A stretch of 21,086 nt of DNA from JAABSP01 sp011390135 (lineage in GTDB: Bacteria > Desulfobacterota > Desulfobacteria > Desulfobacterales > JAABSP01), in contig JAABSZ010000053.1 of NCBI GenBank assembly GCA_011390135.1, positions 1 through 21,086 on the forward strand, in the 5' to 3' direction. Positions within the stretch are counted from its first letter, which is position 1. The number at the start of each line of letters is the position of its first letter. The notes below the pieces were generated by a model. The model searched no databases and was not told where the DNA came from. It saw nothing but the letters and a program-made list of their open reading frames with translations. Shown here in pieces: positions 1 to 6,710 of the stretch. A program made the translations under genes and the position numbers.

Positions 1-1
1 C

Positions 2-844
2 ACCCTGTTCAACGAAAGCCCCATCCCCGCGGTCTACCGGTTTCTGCCCTCGGTCAACCGGATTCGCTCCCGCATCGAAGACATCCACCTTTTCGACACT
101 GCGGTGATCCTCGACTGCGGCGACATCATCCGCATCGGAAAGAATGCCGATGCGGTGCAGCAACTCCCGGCCGTCGTCAATATCGATCATCACATCACCA
201 ATACCCGGTTCGGCCAGATGCATCTCATCGATACGGCCGCCTGTGCAACCGCGGAGATCGTCTATCGAATCATCAAAAGGGCCGGTCTTTTTATTGACGA
301 GGCCCTGGCCACAGCCATCTATACCGGGATTTTTACGGACACCGGCTCTTTTCGCTTCTCCAACACCAACAAAGAGGCCTTCTCCATCTGCGACGAGATG
401 GTGGCCCGGGGCGCGGACCCCTATACGGTGGCCAAAAATGTTTATGGAACCTATTCTTTAGGGCGGATCAAGCTGCTCAACCTCGCGCTCGACTCTTTGG
501 AGATCTCATGCAACGGAAAGCTCTCCCTGATGATCCTGACCCGGGATATGTTCGACGAGACCGGAACCCGGTCAGAGGATGTGGACGGGATGATCAATTA
601 CGGCCGTCGGATTCGGAATGTGCGGGTGGCCGCTCTCGTCCAGGAGCATATGAACGGCAGGGGCACTGAGATGTACCCGAAGCGGTACCATGTGAGTTTG
701 CGCTCGGACGGCAGTGTGGATGTGGCGGAGATCGCGGCCCATTTCGGCGGCGGGGGCCATCGGAATGCGGCCGGATTCAACATCGAAAGCCGGGTCGGCG
801 ATATCCGAAAGGATCTCTTTGTCCTTGCGGAGAAGATCACCTGA
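2..844 (+). CDS. nrnA: DHH/DHHA1 phosphoesterase, NrnA-type oligoribonuclease / pAp phosphatase (5' end missing)
   Basis: The reading frame is open from the first bases, so the N-terminus lies outside the window; the first in-frame ATG at 104 is internal. Visible DHH-family motifs are an aspartate strand (VILDCGD), the signature NIDHH, the motif TDTGSF and, near the C-terminus, the DHHA1 glycine-rich motif GGGGHRNAAGF. Members of this Mn-dependent family degrade short oligoribonucleotides (nanoRNA) and dephosphorylate 3'-phosphoadenosine 5'-phosphate in the cytoplasm. The position directly before truB, rpsO and pnp is the usual one in Deltaproteobacteria, where rbfA normally precedes it. The TGA stop overlaps an ATG (TGATG) that begins a run of mini-ORFs in the gap before truB. 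The family call is firm; the exact substrate preference is inferred. Confidence 0.93.
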   Translation, partial: TLFNESPIPAVYRFLPSVNRIRSRIEDIHLFDTAVILDCGDIIRIGKNADAVQQLPAVVNIDHHITNTRFGQMHLIDTAACATAEIVYRIIKRAGLFIDEALATAIYTGIFTDTGSFRFSNTNKEAFSICDEMVARGADPYTVAKNVYGTYSLGRIKLLNLALDSLEISCNGKLSLMILTRDMFDETGTRSEDVDGMINYGRRIRNVRVAALVQEHMNGRGTEMYPKRYHVSLRSDGSVDVAEIAAHFGGGGHRNAAGFNIESRVGDIRKDLFVLAEKIT

Positions 845-886
845 TGCTATTTTCACCTGATGGTTTTTTTACCTGATGCTTTTTTG
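839..886 (+). repeat. Three tandem copies of a 16-bp unit between nrnA and truB
   Basis: Copies begin at 839, 855 and 871, each opening with ACCTGATG followed by a T-rich half. The first copy includes the nrnA stop codon. Each copy carries a TGATG, so each provides an ATG (843, 860, 876) opening a short frame: 10, 11 and 3 codons. The last of these stops at 885-887, one base before the truB ATG at 889. No clear Shine-Dalgarno sequence precedes truB, so re-initiation after these mini-ORFs is possible (inference). Confidence 0.8.
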
Positions 887-888
887 AA

Positions 889-1806
889 ATGTTGAACCGC
901 GTACTGATACTGAATAAACCGGCCGGGATCAGTTCGGCCAAGGCCCTGAATCGAGTCAAGCGAGCCCTGGGGGTAAAAAAGGCGGGCCATGCCGGAACCC
1001 TGGACCCCTTTGCCACTGGTGTGCTGGTCTGCTGTTTCGGGGGCGCGACGCGCCTTGCCCGCTTTTTTCTTTCGGACCGGAAGCGGTATGAGGCAGAGAT
1101 GGTGCTGGGGATCAGAACCGATACCCAGGACCGGACCGGAGCTGTGATCGATTCGGTTCCGCTGGAAGGTTTTGATCTTTCCGACGATAGGATAATGGCT
1201 GCAGCGGAAGGATTTGCCGGAGAGATCGAACAGGCCCCGCCGGTCTATTCGGCTCTGAAACATGAGGGAGTTCCCCTCTACCGCCTTGCCCGGCAGGGAA
1301 GACCGGTGCAAAAGCCGCCTAGGAAAGTGACTATCCATGAGATCCGGGTGACGGAGATCCGGCTCCCGAGTGTCAGGATCGAGGTGGAGTGCTCCTCGGG
1401 AACCTATATCCGGACCCTGTGTGCCGACATGGGCGATCTTCTTGGGCCCGGGGGCCATCTGAAAACGCTGCACCGCACCCGAAGCAGCGGTTTTTCCGCG
1501 GAAGAGGCCGTGACCCTTGAGAGGCTTGAGGCTGCAGCAGGAACAGAAGAGGTTCAGGAGCTGCTAATTCCCATGGCCGATGCCCTGAGAGGAATGGCCC
1601 GGTTTCAGGCCGATGCAGTTCTTGCCCGGCGGATTGCCAACGGAGAGCGTCTCAACGGCTTCATACCCGAAGGGCTTTCCCGGCCCGATGTACCGATCCC
1701 CGATGTACCGATCAAGGTGGTCGATGAGAAAAATCGGCTTATTGCGGTCTTATCTCGAAAAAATGAGGCCGAGGGGTATCATTATTGTTGTGTTTTTCAT
1801 CCGTAA
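889..1806 (+). CDS. truB: tRNA pseudouridine(55) synthase TruB
   Basis: This enzyme isomerises U55 in the T-loop of tRNAs to pseudouridine. The N-terminus LNKPAGISS and the block AGTLDPFATG are the TruB signature; the catalytic aspartate is D39 in GTLDP. Further family landmarks are KRYEAEMVLG, the RTDTQD strand around residues 75-80 and SSGTYIRTL in the second half of the catalytic domain. A PUA-like C-terminal part follows. The length of 305 aa is normal. Near the C-terminus a 15-bp in-frame duplication (1685-1713) produces PDVPIPDVPI. ATG 889 gives the canonical N-terminus, although its ribosome binding site is poor. It precedes rpsO-pnp, the classic order. Confidence 0.96.
   Translation: MLNRVLILNKPAGISSAKALNRVKRALGVKKAGHAGTLDPFATGVLVCCFGGATRLARFFLSDRKRYEAEMVLGIRTDTQDRTGAVIDSVPLEGFDLSDDRIMAAAEGFAGEIEQAPPVYSALKHEGVPLYRLARQGRPVQKPPRKVTIHEIRVTEIRLPSVRIEVECSSGTYIRTLCADMGDLLGPGGHLKTLHRTRSSGFSAEEAVTLERLEAAAGTEEVQELLIPMADALRGMARFQADAVLARRIANGERLNGFIPEGLSRPDVPIPDVPIKVVDEKNRLIAVLSRKNEAEGYHYCCVFHP
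1685..1713 (+). repeat. In-frame 15-bp tandem duplication inside truB
   Basis: Two near-identical 15-bp units, starting at 1685 and 1700, encode PDVPI twice in the C-terminal part of TruB. The reading frame is kept. It belongs to the set of short tandem duplications spread over 839-9224. Confidence 0.85.
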
Positions 1807-1830
1807 TGGTTTAATTAAAGGGTCGGGTTT

Positions 1831-1858
1831 CGGTTTTGTCGATCCGGTTTTGTCGATC
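1831..1858 (+). repeat. 14-bp perfect tandem duplication upstream of rpsO
   Basis: The 14-bp unit (CGGTTTTGTCGATC) occurs at 1831-1844 and again at 1845-1858, and a partial third start (CGG) follows. It lies in the 102-bp gap between truB and rpsO, where a promoter for rpsO-pnp would be expected. I could not place a convincing -35/-10 pair there. Confidence 0.85.
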
Positions 1859-1908
1859 CGGTCGAGATTTTTGTCAAAATAATTTTTTAATGCAGGAGGG
1901 AAAAGGAA

Positions 1909-2178
1909 GTGGTTTTTTCGACTGAGGAGAAGAGAACGATCATCGATCAGCACAAACTTCATGAGGAGGATACAGGTTCCCCCGAGGTGCAGATCGGCCT
2001 GTTGACCCATCGGATTACCTATCTCACAGAGCATTTGAAGATCCACAAGAAGGATCATCATTCCCGGCGGGGGCTGCTTATGCTCGTGGGCCGGCGCCGC
2101 AGATTGCTCAACTATGTAAAAAACAAGGATGTCCAGCGTTATCGAACGATTATCGATACGTTGGGCCTGCGAAGATAA
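1909..2178 (+). CDS. rpsO: 30S ribosomal protein S15
   Basis: This protein binds 16S rRNA helices h20-h22 and nucleates assembly of the central domain of the small subunit. The 89-aa length equals the bacterial standard. The internal stretch TGSPEVQI, the block LTHRITYLTEHLK and the basic C-terminal part SRRGLLMLVGRRRRLLNY are highly characteristic. The start is GTG at 1909, preceded by AGGAGG (1894-1899) and a purine-rich AAAAGGAA. pnp follows after only 15 bp, so the two are almost certainly cotranscribed. That gap leaves no room for the long RNase III-processed pnp leader known from E. coli. Confidence 0.97.
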   Translation: MVFSTEEKRTIIDQHKLHEEDTGSPEVQIGLLTHRITYLTEHLKIHKKDHHSRRGLLMLVGRRRRLLNYVKNKDVQRYRTIIDTLGLRR

Positions 2179-2193
2179 GAAAAGAAGAGAGTT

Positions 2194-4314
2194 ATGGAAA
2201 TACTATTCAAAGCAGATGTGGGGGGGAAACCGCTCAGCATCGAGTCGGGCAAGATGGCCAAACAGGCCTCGGGCTCTGTGGTGGTTCGCTACGGCGAAAC
2301 CATTGTTCTCGTGACAGTGGTCTCTTCCAGAGAGGAAAGAGTCGGAACCAATTTTCTTCCCCTGACCGTAGAGTACCAGGAGAAGATCTATGCCGCGGGA
2401 CGGATTCCGGGCAACTATTTCAGAAGAGAGATCGGCCGGCCCAGCGAGAAGGAGACCCTGACCGCGCGGCTCATCGATCGTCCCATCCGACCCCTGTTTC
2501 CCAAAGAGTACCGCAACGAGATCCAGCTGATCGCGACGGTACTCTCCATGGATCAGGAGAATGATCCCGAGACCCTGGCCATGACCGGGGCATCGGCCGC
2601 GCTGGAGATCTCGGATATCCCCTTTGACGGCCCCATCGCGTGCGTTCGGGTGGGCCGGATCGACGGCAGGTTCGTGATCAATCCGACCATCCCCCAGTGG
2701 GCCGAGTGCGACATCAACATCATCATGGCCGGCTCCAAAACCGGTGTAGTGATGGTGGAGGGCGGCGCGGACATGGCCTCCGAGGCCGACATGATCGAGG
2801 CGATCAGCTTCGGCCACAAGGCCATCCAGCCCCTGATCGACCTCCAGGCCAAGCTCAAGGAGGCCGTGGGAGTTCCCAAGCGGGAATTCGCACCCCTGGA
2901 GCGGGATGCGGATCTGGCGGCCAAGCTCTCGGAGATCTCAAAGGATGCCCTTCACCAGGCCCTGACTCTTCCGGAGAAGATGCCGCGCAACAACACTGTC
3001 CGGGAGGTCAAGATCCGGGCTTTCGAGGGCCTGGGCGAAGAGTATGCCGAGCGCAGGAATGAGGTCTTCGATATCCTGGATGACCTGGAGAAACAGGTGA
3101 GCCGGGATATGGTACTCAAGGAGAAGCGGCGGATCGACGGTCGCGCGTTCGACGAGGTCCGGCCCATCACCTGTGAGGTGGGAATTCTGCCCCGGCCCCA
3201 CGGCAGTGCGCTCTTCACCCGGGGCGAGACCCAGGTGCTGGGGGTGCTGACCATCGGATCGGGACAGGACGAGCAGCGGGTGGAGACCCTGAGCGGCGAG
3301 GAGTTCCGGCCATTCATGCTCCACTACAACTTCCCGCCCTATTCCGTGGGCGAGACAAAGCGGATGATGGGGCCCAGCCGCAGGGACATCGGCCACGGCG
3401 CGCTCTCCACCCGTGCAGTGGCAAAGGTACTGCCGAGCCGGGAGGAGTTCGACTATGTGATCCGGATCGTCTCCGAGGTGCTGGAGTCGAACGGCTCCTC
3501 ATCCATGGCCACCATCTGCGCGGCCAGCCTTGCGCTGATGGACGGCGGAGTTCCCATCAAGACCCCGGTGTCGGGCATCGCTATGGGCCTGATCAAAGAG
3601 GGGGATGATGTGGTGGTTCTGTCGGATATTCTCGGCGACGAGGATCATACCGGCGACATGGACTTCAAGGTGGCCGGCACCAGTGAGGGCATAACCGCAC
3701 TCCAGATGGACATCAAGATCAAGGAACTCTCCCGGGAGATCCTGGAAAGCGCACTGGAGCAGGCGAGAAGGGGCCGCCTCCACATCCTGGACCGGATGAT
3801 GGAGACCATCAAAGAGGCCAGAAACGAGATCTCGCCCTATGCGCCCAAGGTGACTGTTATCAAGATCAACCCGGACAAGATCCGGGAGATCATCGGCCCC
3901 GGCGGCAAGATGATCCGAGCGATCCAGAGCGAGACCAACACCCGGATCGAGATCGACGACTCGGGAATCGTCAAGGTCTCAGCCGCCTCCAAGGAGGATG
4001 CCGATGCGGCCGAGGAGCGGATCAAGGAGATCGCGGCCGAGCCCGAACTGGGTGCCATCTACGAGGGAACCGTGGTCAAGACCACCGATTTCGGCGCGTT
4101 CGTTCAGATCATGCCCGGCACCGACGGTCTGGTGCATATCTCCCAGTTGGCCCCCCACCGGGTCAAGAAGGTGACGGATGTGGTCAAGGAGGGGGATACC
4201 CTGCGGGTCAAGGTGCTGGAGATCGACAAGGACGGCAAGATCCGGCTGAGCCACAAGGTGCTTCTGGAAGACAACGACAAGGATGACGGCAAGAAGAGGC
4301 CCGGTGGTAAATAA
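2194..4314 (+). CDS. pnp: Polyribonucleotide nucleotidyltransferase (PNPase)
   Basis: This phosphorolytic 3'-5' exoribonuclease forms the trimeric core of bacterial RNA decay. The 706 aa show the full architecture: a first RNase PH-like domain (about 1-210, with VVVRYGETIVLVT and RPIRPLFP), an all-helical linker, a second catalytic RNase PH domain (about 310-545, with FTRGETQVL and the acidic GDEDHTGDMDFKVAGT active-site strand), a KH domain with the GxxG loop IIGPGGKM (about 555-620) and an S1 domain (EGTVVKTTDFGAFVQI, LVHISQL, about 620-690). ATG 2194 is preceded by AAAAGAAGAG. The C-terminus overlaps the start of the next gene, implying translational coupling. Confidence 0.98.
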   Translation: MEILFKADVGGKPLSIESGKMAKQASGSVVVRYGETIVLVTVVSSREERVGTNFLPLTVEYQEKIYAAGRIPGNYFRREIGRPSEKETLTARLIDRPIRPLFPKEYRNEIQLIATVLSMDQENDPETLAMTGASAALEISDIPFDGPIACVRVGRIDGRFVINPTIPQWAECDINIIMAGSKTGVVMVEGGADMASEADMIEAISFGHKAIQPLIDLQAKLKEAVGVPKREFAPLERDADLAAKLSEISKDALHQALTLPEKMPRNNTVREVKIRAFEGLGEEYAERRNEVFDILDDLEKQVSRDMVLKEKRRIDGRAFDEVRPITCEVGILPRPHGSALFTRGETQVLGVLTIGSGQDEQRVETLSGEEFRPFMLHYNFPPYSVGETKRMMGPSRRDIGHGALSTRAVAKVLPSREEFDYVIRIVSEVLESNGSSSMATICAASLALMDGGVPIKTPVSGIAMGLIKEGDDVVVLSDILGDEDHTGDMDFKVAGTSEGITALQMDIKIKELSREILESALEQARRGRLHILDRMMETIKEARNEISPYAPKVTVIKINPDKIREIIGPGGKMIRAIQSETNTRIEIDDSGIVKVSAASKEDADAAEERIKEIAAEPELGAIYEGTVVKTTDFGAFVQIMPGTDGLVHISQLAPHRVKKVTDVVKEGDTLRVKVLEIDKDGKIRLSHKVLLEDNDKDDGKKRPGGK

Positions 4315-5563
4315 GACGGCCCTGGAGAACGGGATTCGGATCGTCACCCGGAAGCTTCCTCATATCCGCTCCGTCTCCATGGGCGTCTGGATCGACGTGG
4401 GGGCCCGGGACGAGTCGGAGCGGGAAAACGGCCTCTCTCATTTCATCGAGCACATGATCTTCAAAGGAACCCGGCGCCGGTCCGCCTACGAGATCGCCAA
4501 GGCCTTTGATGTGATCGGCGGCCACACCAACGCGTTCACCACTATGGAGTCGACCTGCTACCATGCCAAAGTGATGGACGCGCACACCGACACGATGGTC
4601 GATATCCTTTTGGATATTCTGCTCAACTCGGTCTTCGATCCGGTCGAGATGGACCGGGAGCGGCCCGTGATCCTCCAGGAGATCGGCATGGTGGAGGACA
4701 GCCCTGAGGAGTACCTCCACCAGCTTGCAGAAGAGGCTTTCTGGCGGGGTCATCCCATGAGCCGGTCCATTCTGGGCACGGAAGAGAGCATCGAAGAATT
4801 TGATGCCGAGGCGATCCGGGACTTCTTTGGCCGCTTCTATCAGCCGGACCGAATTCTGATTTCGGCAGTGGGCAATCTGGAGCATACCCGTTTTGTCGAT
4901 GTTGTGGCCCCGGCCTTTTCCGCCATCTCCCGGGGCAGCGGACTTGGGCCCCGGGTCGAACCCCAGGCCCATGCCAGCCTGGAGGTTCATGCGCGGGATC
5001 TGGAACAGGTTCACCTGGCCCTTTTGGGCCCCGGACTTTCCATCACCGATCCGAGGCGATATGCCTGTTCCCTGATGAATACGGTGCTCGGCGGGAACAT
5101 GAGTTCCCGTCTTTTCCAGTCGATCCGGGAGCAGCGGGGGCTGGCCTATTCCATCTACTCCTACATGACCAGCTATGTTGACACGGGAATGTTCGGCATC
5201 TGCACCGCGGTGGACCCGAAAAACGCACGCCTGGCAACAGAGCTGATTTTAGCGGAGACGGAAAAGCTCTGCAAAACTCCCATGACCCAAGCGGAGCTGA
5301 GAGATGCCAAATCCTACACATTGGGGTGCATCTATCTATCTTTAGAGAACGCGGACAGCCAGATGATGCGCCTTGCCCAGAACGAGATCCACTTCGGCCG
5401 CCATATCCCCCTGGAAGATGTCATCGCCCGGATCGAGGTGGTCACGGCCGATGAGATCCAGGAATTGGCCCTATCCCTCTTCCCCCGGGAAAAGTTGGGG
5501 TTGACGGCCTTGGGCTCCCTGTCGGATGAGACAGCCTTCGAGGGCCTGCTCCCCATGGGCTGA
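4304..5563 (+). CDS. M16 family zinc metalloprotease (pitrilysin/insulinase-like)
   Basis: The inverted zinc motif HFIEH (H46, E49, H50 from the GTG start) marks family M16, and the downstream acidic segment EEYLHQLAEEAFW supplies the expected third ligand region. The C-terminal non-catalytic half (LEQVHLALLGPGLS, SSRLFQSIREQRGLAYS) is also typical. About 420 aa matches the two-domain bacterial M16B subunits that pair or homodimerise around a peptide chamber. I chose GTG 4304, which begins MVNKTALENGIRIV and fits the family N-terminus with AGAAGAGG just upstream. ATG 4283 is an alternative that adds seven residues. Either start overlaps the pnp end (stop 4312-4314). The location between pnp and dut is the common one in Gram-negative and Gram-positive genomes. 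Substrates are unknown. Confidence 0.93.
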   Translation: MVNKTALENGIRIVTRKLPHIRSVSMGVWIDVGARDESERENGLSHFIEHMIFKGTRRRSAYEIAKAFDVIGGHTNAFTTMESTCYHAKVMDAHTDTMVDILLDILLNSVFDPVEMDRERPVILQEIGMVEDSPEEYLHQLAEEAFWRGHPMSRSILGTEESIEEFDAEAIRDFFGRFYQPDRILISAVGNLEHTRFVDVVAPAFSAISRGSGLGPRVEPQAHASLEVHARDLEQVHLALLGPGLSITDPRRYACSLMNTVLGGNMSSRLFQSIREQRGLAYSIYSYMTSYVDTGMFGICTAVDPKNARLATELILAETEKLCKTPMTQAELRDAKSYTLGCIYLSLENADSQMMRLAQNEIHFGRHIPLEDVIARIEVVTADEIQELALSLFPREKLGLTALGSLSDETAFEGLLPMG

Positions 5564-5588
5564 TGTTTCCGCTGATCGATTTTTGAAG

Positions 5589-5621
5589 ATGGCAGTGATG
5601 GATCTTACGGTAAAGCAGTGA
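5589..5621 (+). CDS. Putative 10-codon mini-ORF coupled to dut
   Basis: The frame ATG 5589 (or 5598) reads MAVMDLTVKQ and then stops. The residues MDLTVK duplicate the true Dut N-terminus (MDFTVK). The stop and the dut start share a TGATG. It was evidently born from the 23-bp duplication; whether it is translated, or matters for dut expression, is inference. Confidence 0.4.
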   Translation: MAVMDLTVKQ

Positions 5622-5638
5622 TGGATTTTACGGTAAAA
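5593..5638 (+). repeat. 23-bp tandem duplication spanning the dut translation start
   Basis: Units at 5593-5615 and 5616-5638 are identical except for one internal C/T change and the last base. Each contains GTGATGGAT and ACGGTAAA. Because 23 is not a multiple of 3, the first copy opens a short frame (ATG 5589 or 5598) that stops at TGA 5619-5621, sharing its A with the ATG 5621 used by dut. Confidence 0.9.
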
Positions 5639-6070
5639 GTGATGCGGCTACGATCGGCCGATGCAGACATCCCCCTGCCGTCTTACATGACCGAACATGC
5701 CTCGGGGATGGATATCCGCGCGGCCGTGGCATCGGAGATAATCATAGAGCCGGGCCGCATTGCGCTGATTCCTACCGGATTTGCCATGGAGATCGAGCCG
5801 GGATATGAGGCCCAGATCCGTCCCCGGAGCGGACTTGCGGCAAAGCACGGCATCGGGCTGATCAATTCCCCCGGAACCATTGACGCGGATTACCGGGGGG
5901 AGGTGATGCTGCCGATGATCAATCTCGGGGAGAAGCCCTTCACGGTCTGCCGGGGGGACAGGATTGCGCAGATGGTCTTTCAGAGGGTCTGCCGGGCCCG
6001 ACTGGTGCCGGCCCGGAAACTGGAAGAGAGCCCCAGAGGCGCGGGCGGGTTCGGCCATACCGGGATCTGA
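5621..6070 (+). CDS. dut: Deoxyuridine 5'-triphosphate nucleotidohydrolase (dUTPase)
   Basis: This trimeric enzyme hydrolyses dUTP to dUMP and pyrophosphate, keeping uracil out of DNA and supplying dUMP for thymidylate. All five dUTPase motifs are visible in order: HASGMDIRAA (motif 1), RPRSGLAAKHG (motif 2), GTIDADYRGEV (motif 3, with the catalytic Asp), GDRIAQMVF (motif 4) and the C-terminal arm RGAGGFGHTG (motif 5). The length of 149 aa is typical. ATG 5621 is taken as the start; a GTG three bases upstream would add one residue. A 23-bp duplication spans the initiation region. It is the last gene of the + strand core block and converges with the receiver gene. Confidence 0.96.
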   Translation: MDFTVKVMRLRSADADIPLPSYMTEHASGMDIRAAVASEIIIEPGRIALIPTGFAMEIEPGYEAQIRPRSGLAAKHGIGLINSPGTIDADYRGEVMLPMINLGEKPFTVCRGDRIAQMVFQRVCRARLVPARKLEESPRGAGGFGHTGI

Positions 6071-6099
6071 TACAGGGGGCTCCGGACCCGCGGTTTCAC

Positions 6100-6471
6100 T
6101 TATTCCGGGGAGAGCACCTCCCGAATGCCCGAGAGAAGCTCCTCTCTGCGGATCGGCTTGACATAGGTCTTTTTGGCGCCAAGGCTCTTTGCGATCTTCA
6201 GATACGATTCCGGCCCCACGACACCGCCGCCAGAAATAGCGATGATATCGGTCTTTGGATACCGCTCCTGAAACTCCCTGATGGTTTCGATCCCCTCCTT
6301 TTCCGGCATGATCAAATCGGTAATCACAAGATCCGCGGGATTCTGCGCCTGAAGCTTAAGCGCCTCTTTTCCGTTTGGCGCCACCATCACCTCATATCCT
6401 TCGATCTCGAGCATCTGGAGCAGCATTTCCCGGATCTGTCGGTCATCATCTACCACTAAAATGCGGGGCAT
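6100..6471 (-). CDS. Single-domain response regulator (CheY-like receiver)
   Basis: The 123-aa protein is a receiver domain only, with no output domain. The acidic pocket D8-D9-D10, the phospho-acceptor D52 in LVITDLIMP, the switch serine S80 (AISGGG) and the conserved lysine K105 in YVKPI are all present. It is therefore expected to be phosphorylated by a histidine kinase that is not in this window, and to act by protein-protein contact. The ATG at 6471 has an AAGGAG ribosome binding site on the - strand (about 6483-6488). The gene converges with dut and diverges from gspA. A partner or function cannot be assigned from the sequence. Confidence 0.93.
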   Translation of the reverse strand: MPRILVVDDDRQIREMLLQMLEIEGYEVMVAPNGKEALKLQAQNPADLVITDLIMPEKEGIETIREFQERYPKTDIIAISGGGVVGPESYLKIAKSLGAKKTYVKPIRREELLSGIREVLSPE

Positions 6472-6510
6472 AACCCATATCTCCTTTTTTAGTTCTTCTG
6501 ACTCTTATGT

Positions 6511-6537
6511 TGTATACCGAGATGCCCATGATATCAA
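6511..6537 (-). promoter_or_regulatory. Possible sigma-70-type promoter for the receiver gene
   Basis: On the - strand TTGATA (6532-6537) is followed after 15 bp by TATACA (6511-6516), about 40 bp before the start codon. The -10 is good but the spacer is short, so this is tentative. Confidence 0.3.
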
Positions 6538-6566
6538 GTGTAAATCGAAGATATGGTTTCTATTGT

Positions 6567-6595
6567 TTGAAAAATTGAACGATTCCTGATATGAA
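6567..6595 (+). promoter_or_regulatory. Possible promoter upstream of gspA
   Basis: TTGAAA (6567-6572) and TATGAA (6590-6595) are separated by 17 bp in the 237-bp divergent gap between the receiver gene and gspA. The match to sigma-70 consensus is moderate. The leader to the gspA start would be roughly 105 nt and carries two short duplications. Confidence 0.35.
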
Positions 6596-6652
6596 TTGTA
6601 CCGATTTGGAAAAGAGCCCTTTGCGGAAATGGGCTTTTGCCAGTTTCATTGG

Positions 6653-6710
6653 TCCGGTTCCACAGATCCGGTTCATCAAACCGTAAGGACGATCCATAAG
6701 GACGATCCAT
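6653..6710 (+). repeat. Two short tandem duplications in the gspA leader, one duplicating its ribosome binding site
   Basis: An imperfect 14-bp pair (6653-6666 and 6667-6680, both beginning TCCGGTTC) is followed by a perfect 13-bp pair, AAGGACGATCCAT, at 6685-6697 and 6698-6710. The second 13-bp copy runs into the G of the gspA ATG (6709-6711), so the AAGGA Shine-Dalgarno element is present twice. Confidence 0.85.

Noticed and set aside
2179..2193. RNase III-processed pnp leader as in E. coli
   Set aside because: Only 15 bp separate rpsO and pnp, too short for the stem-loop.
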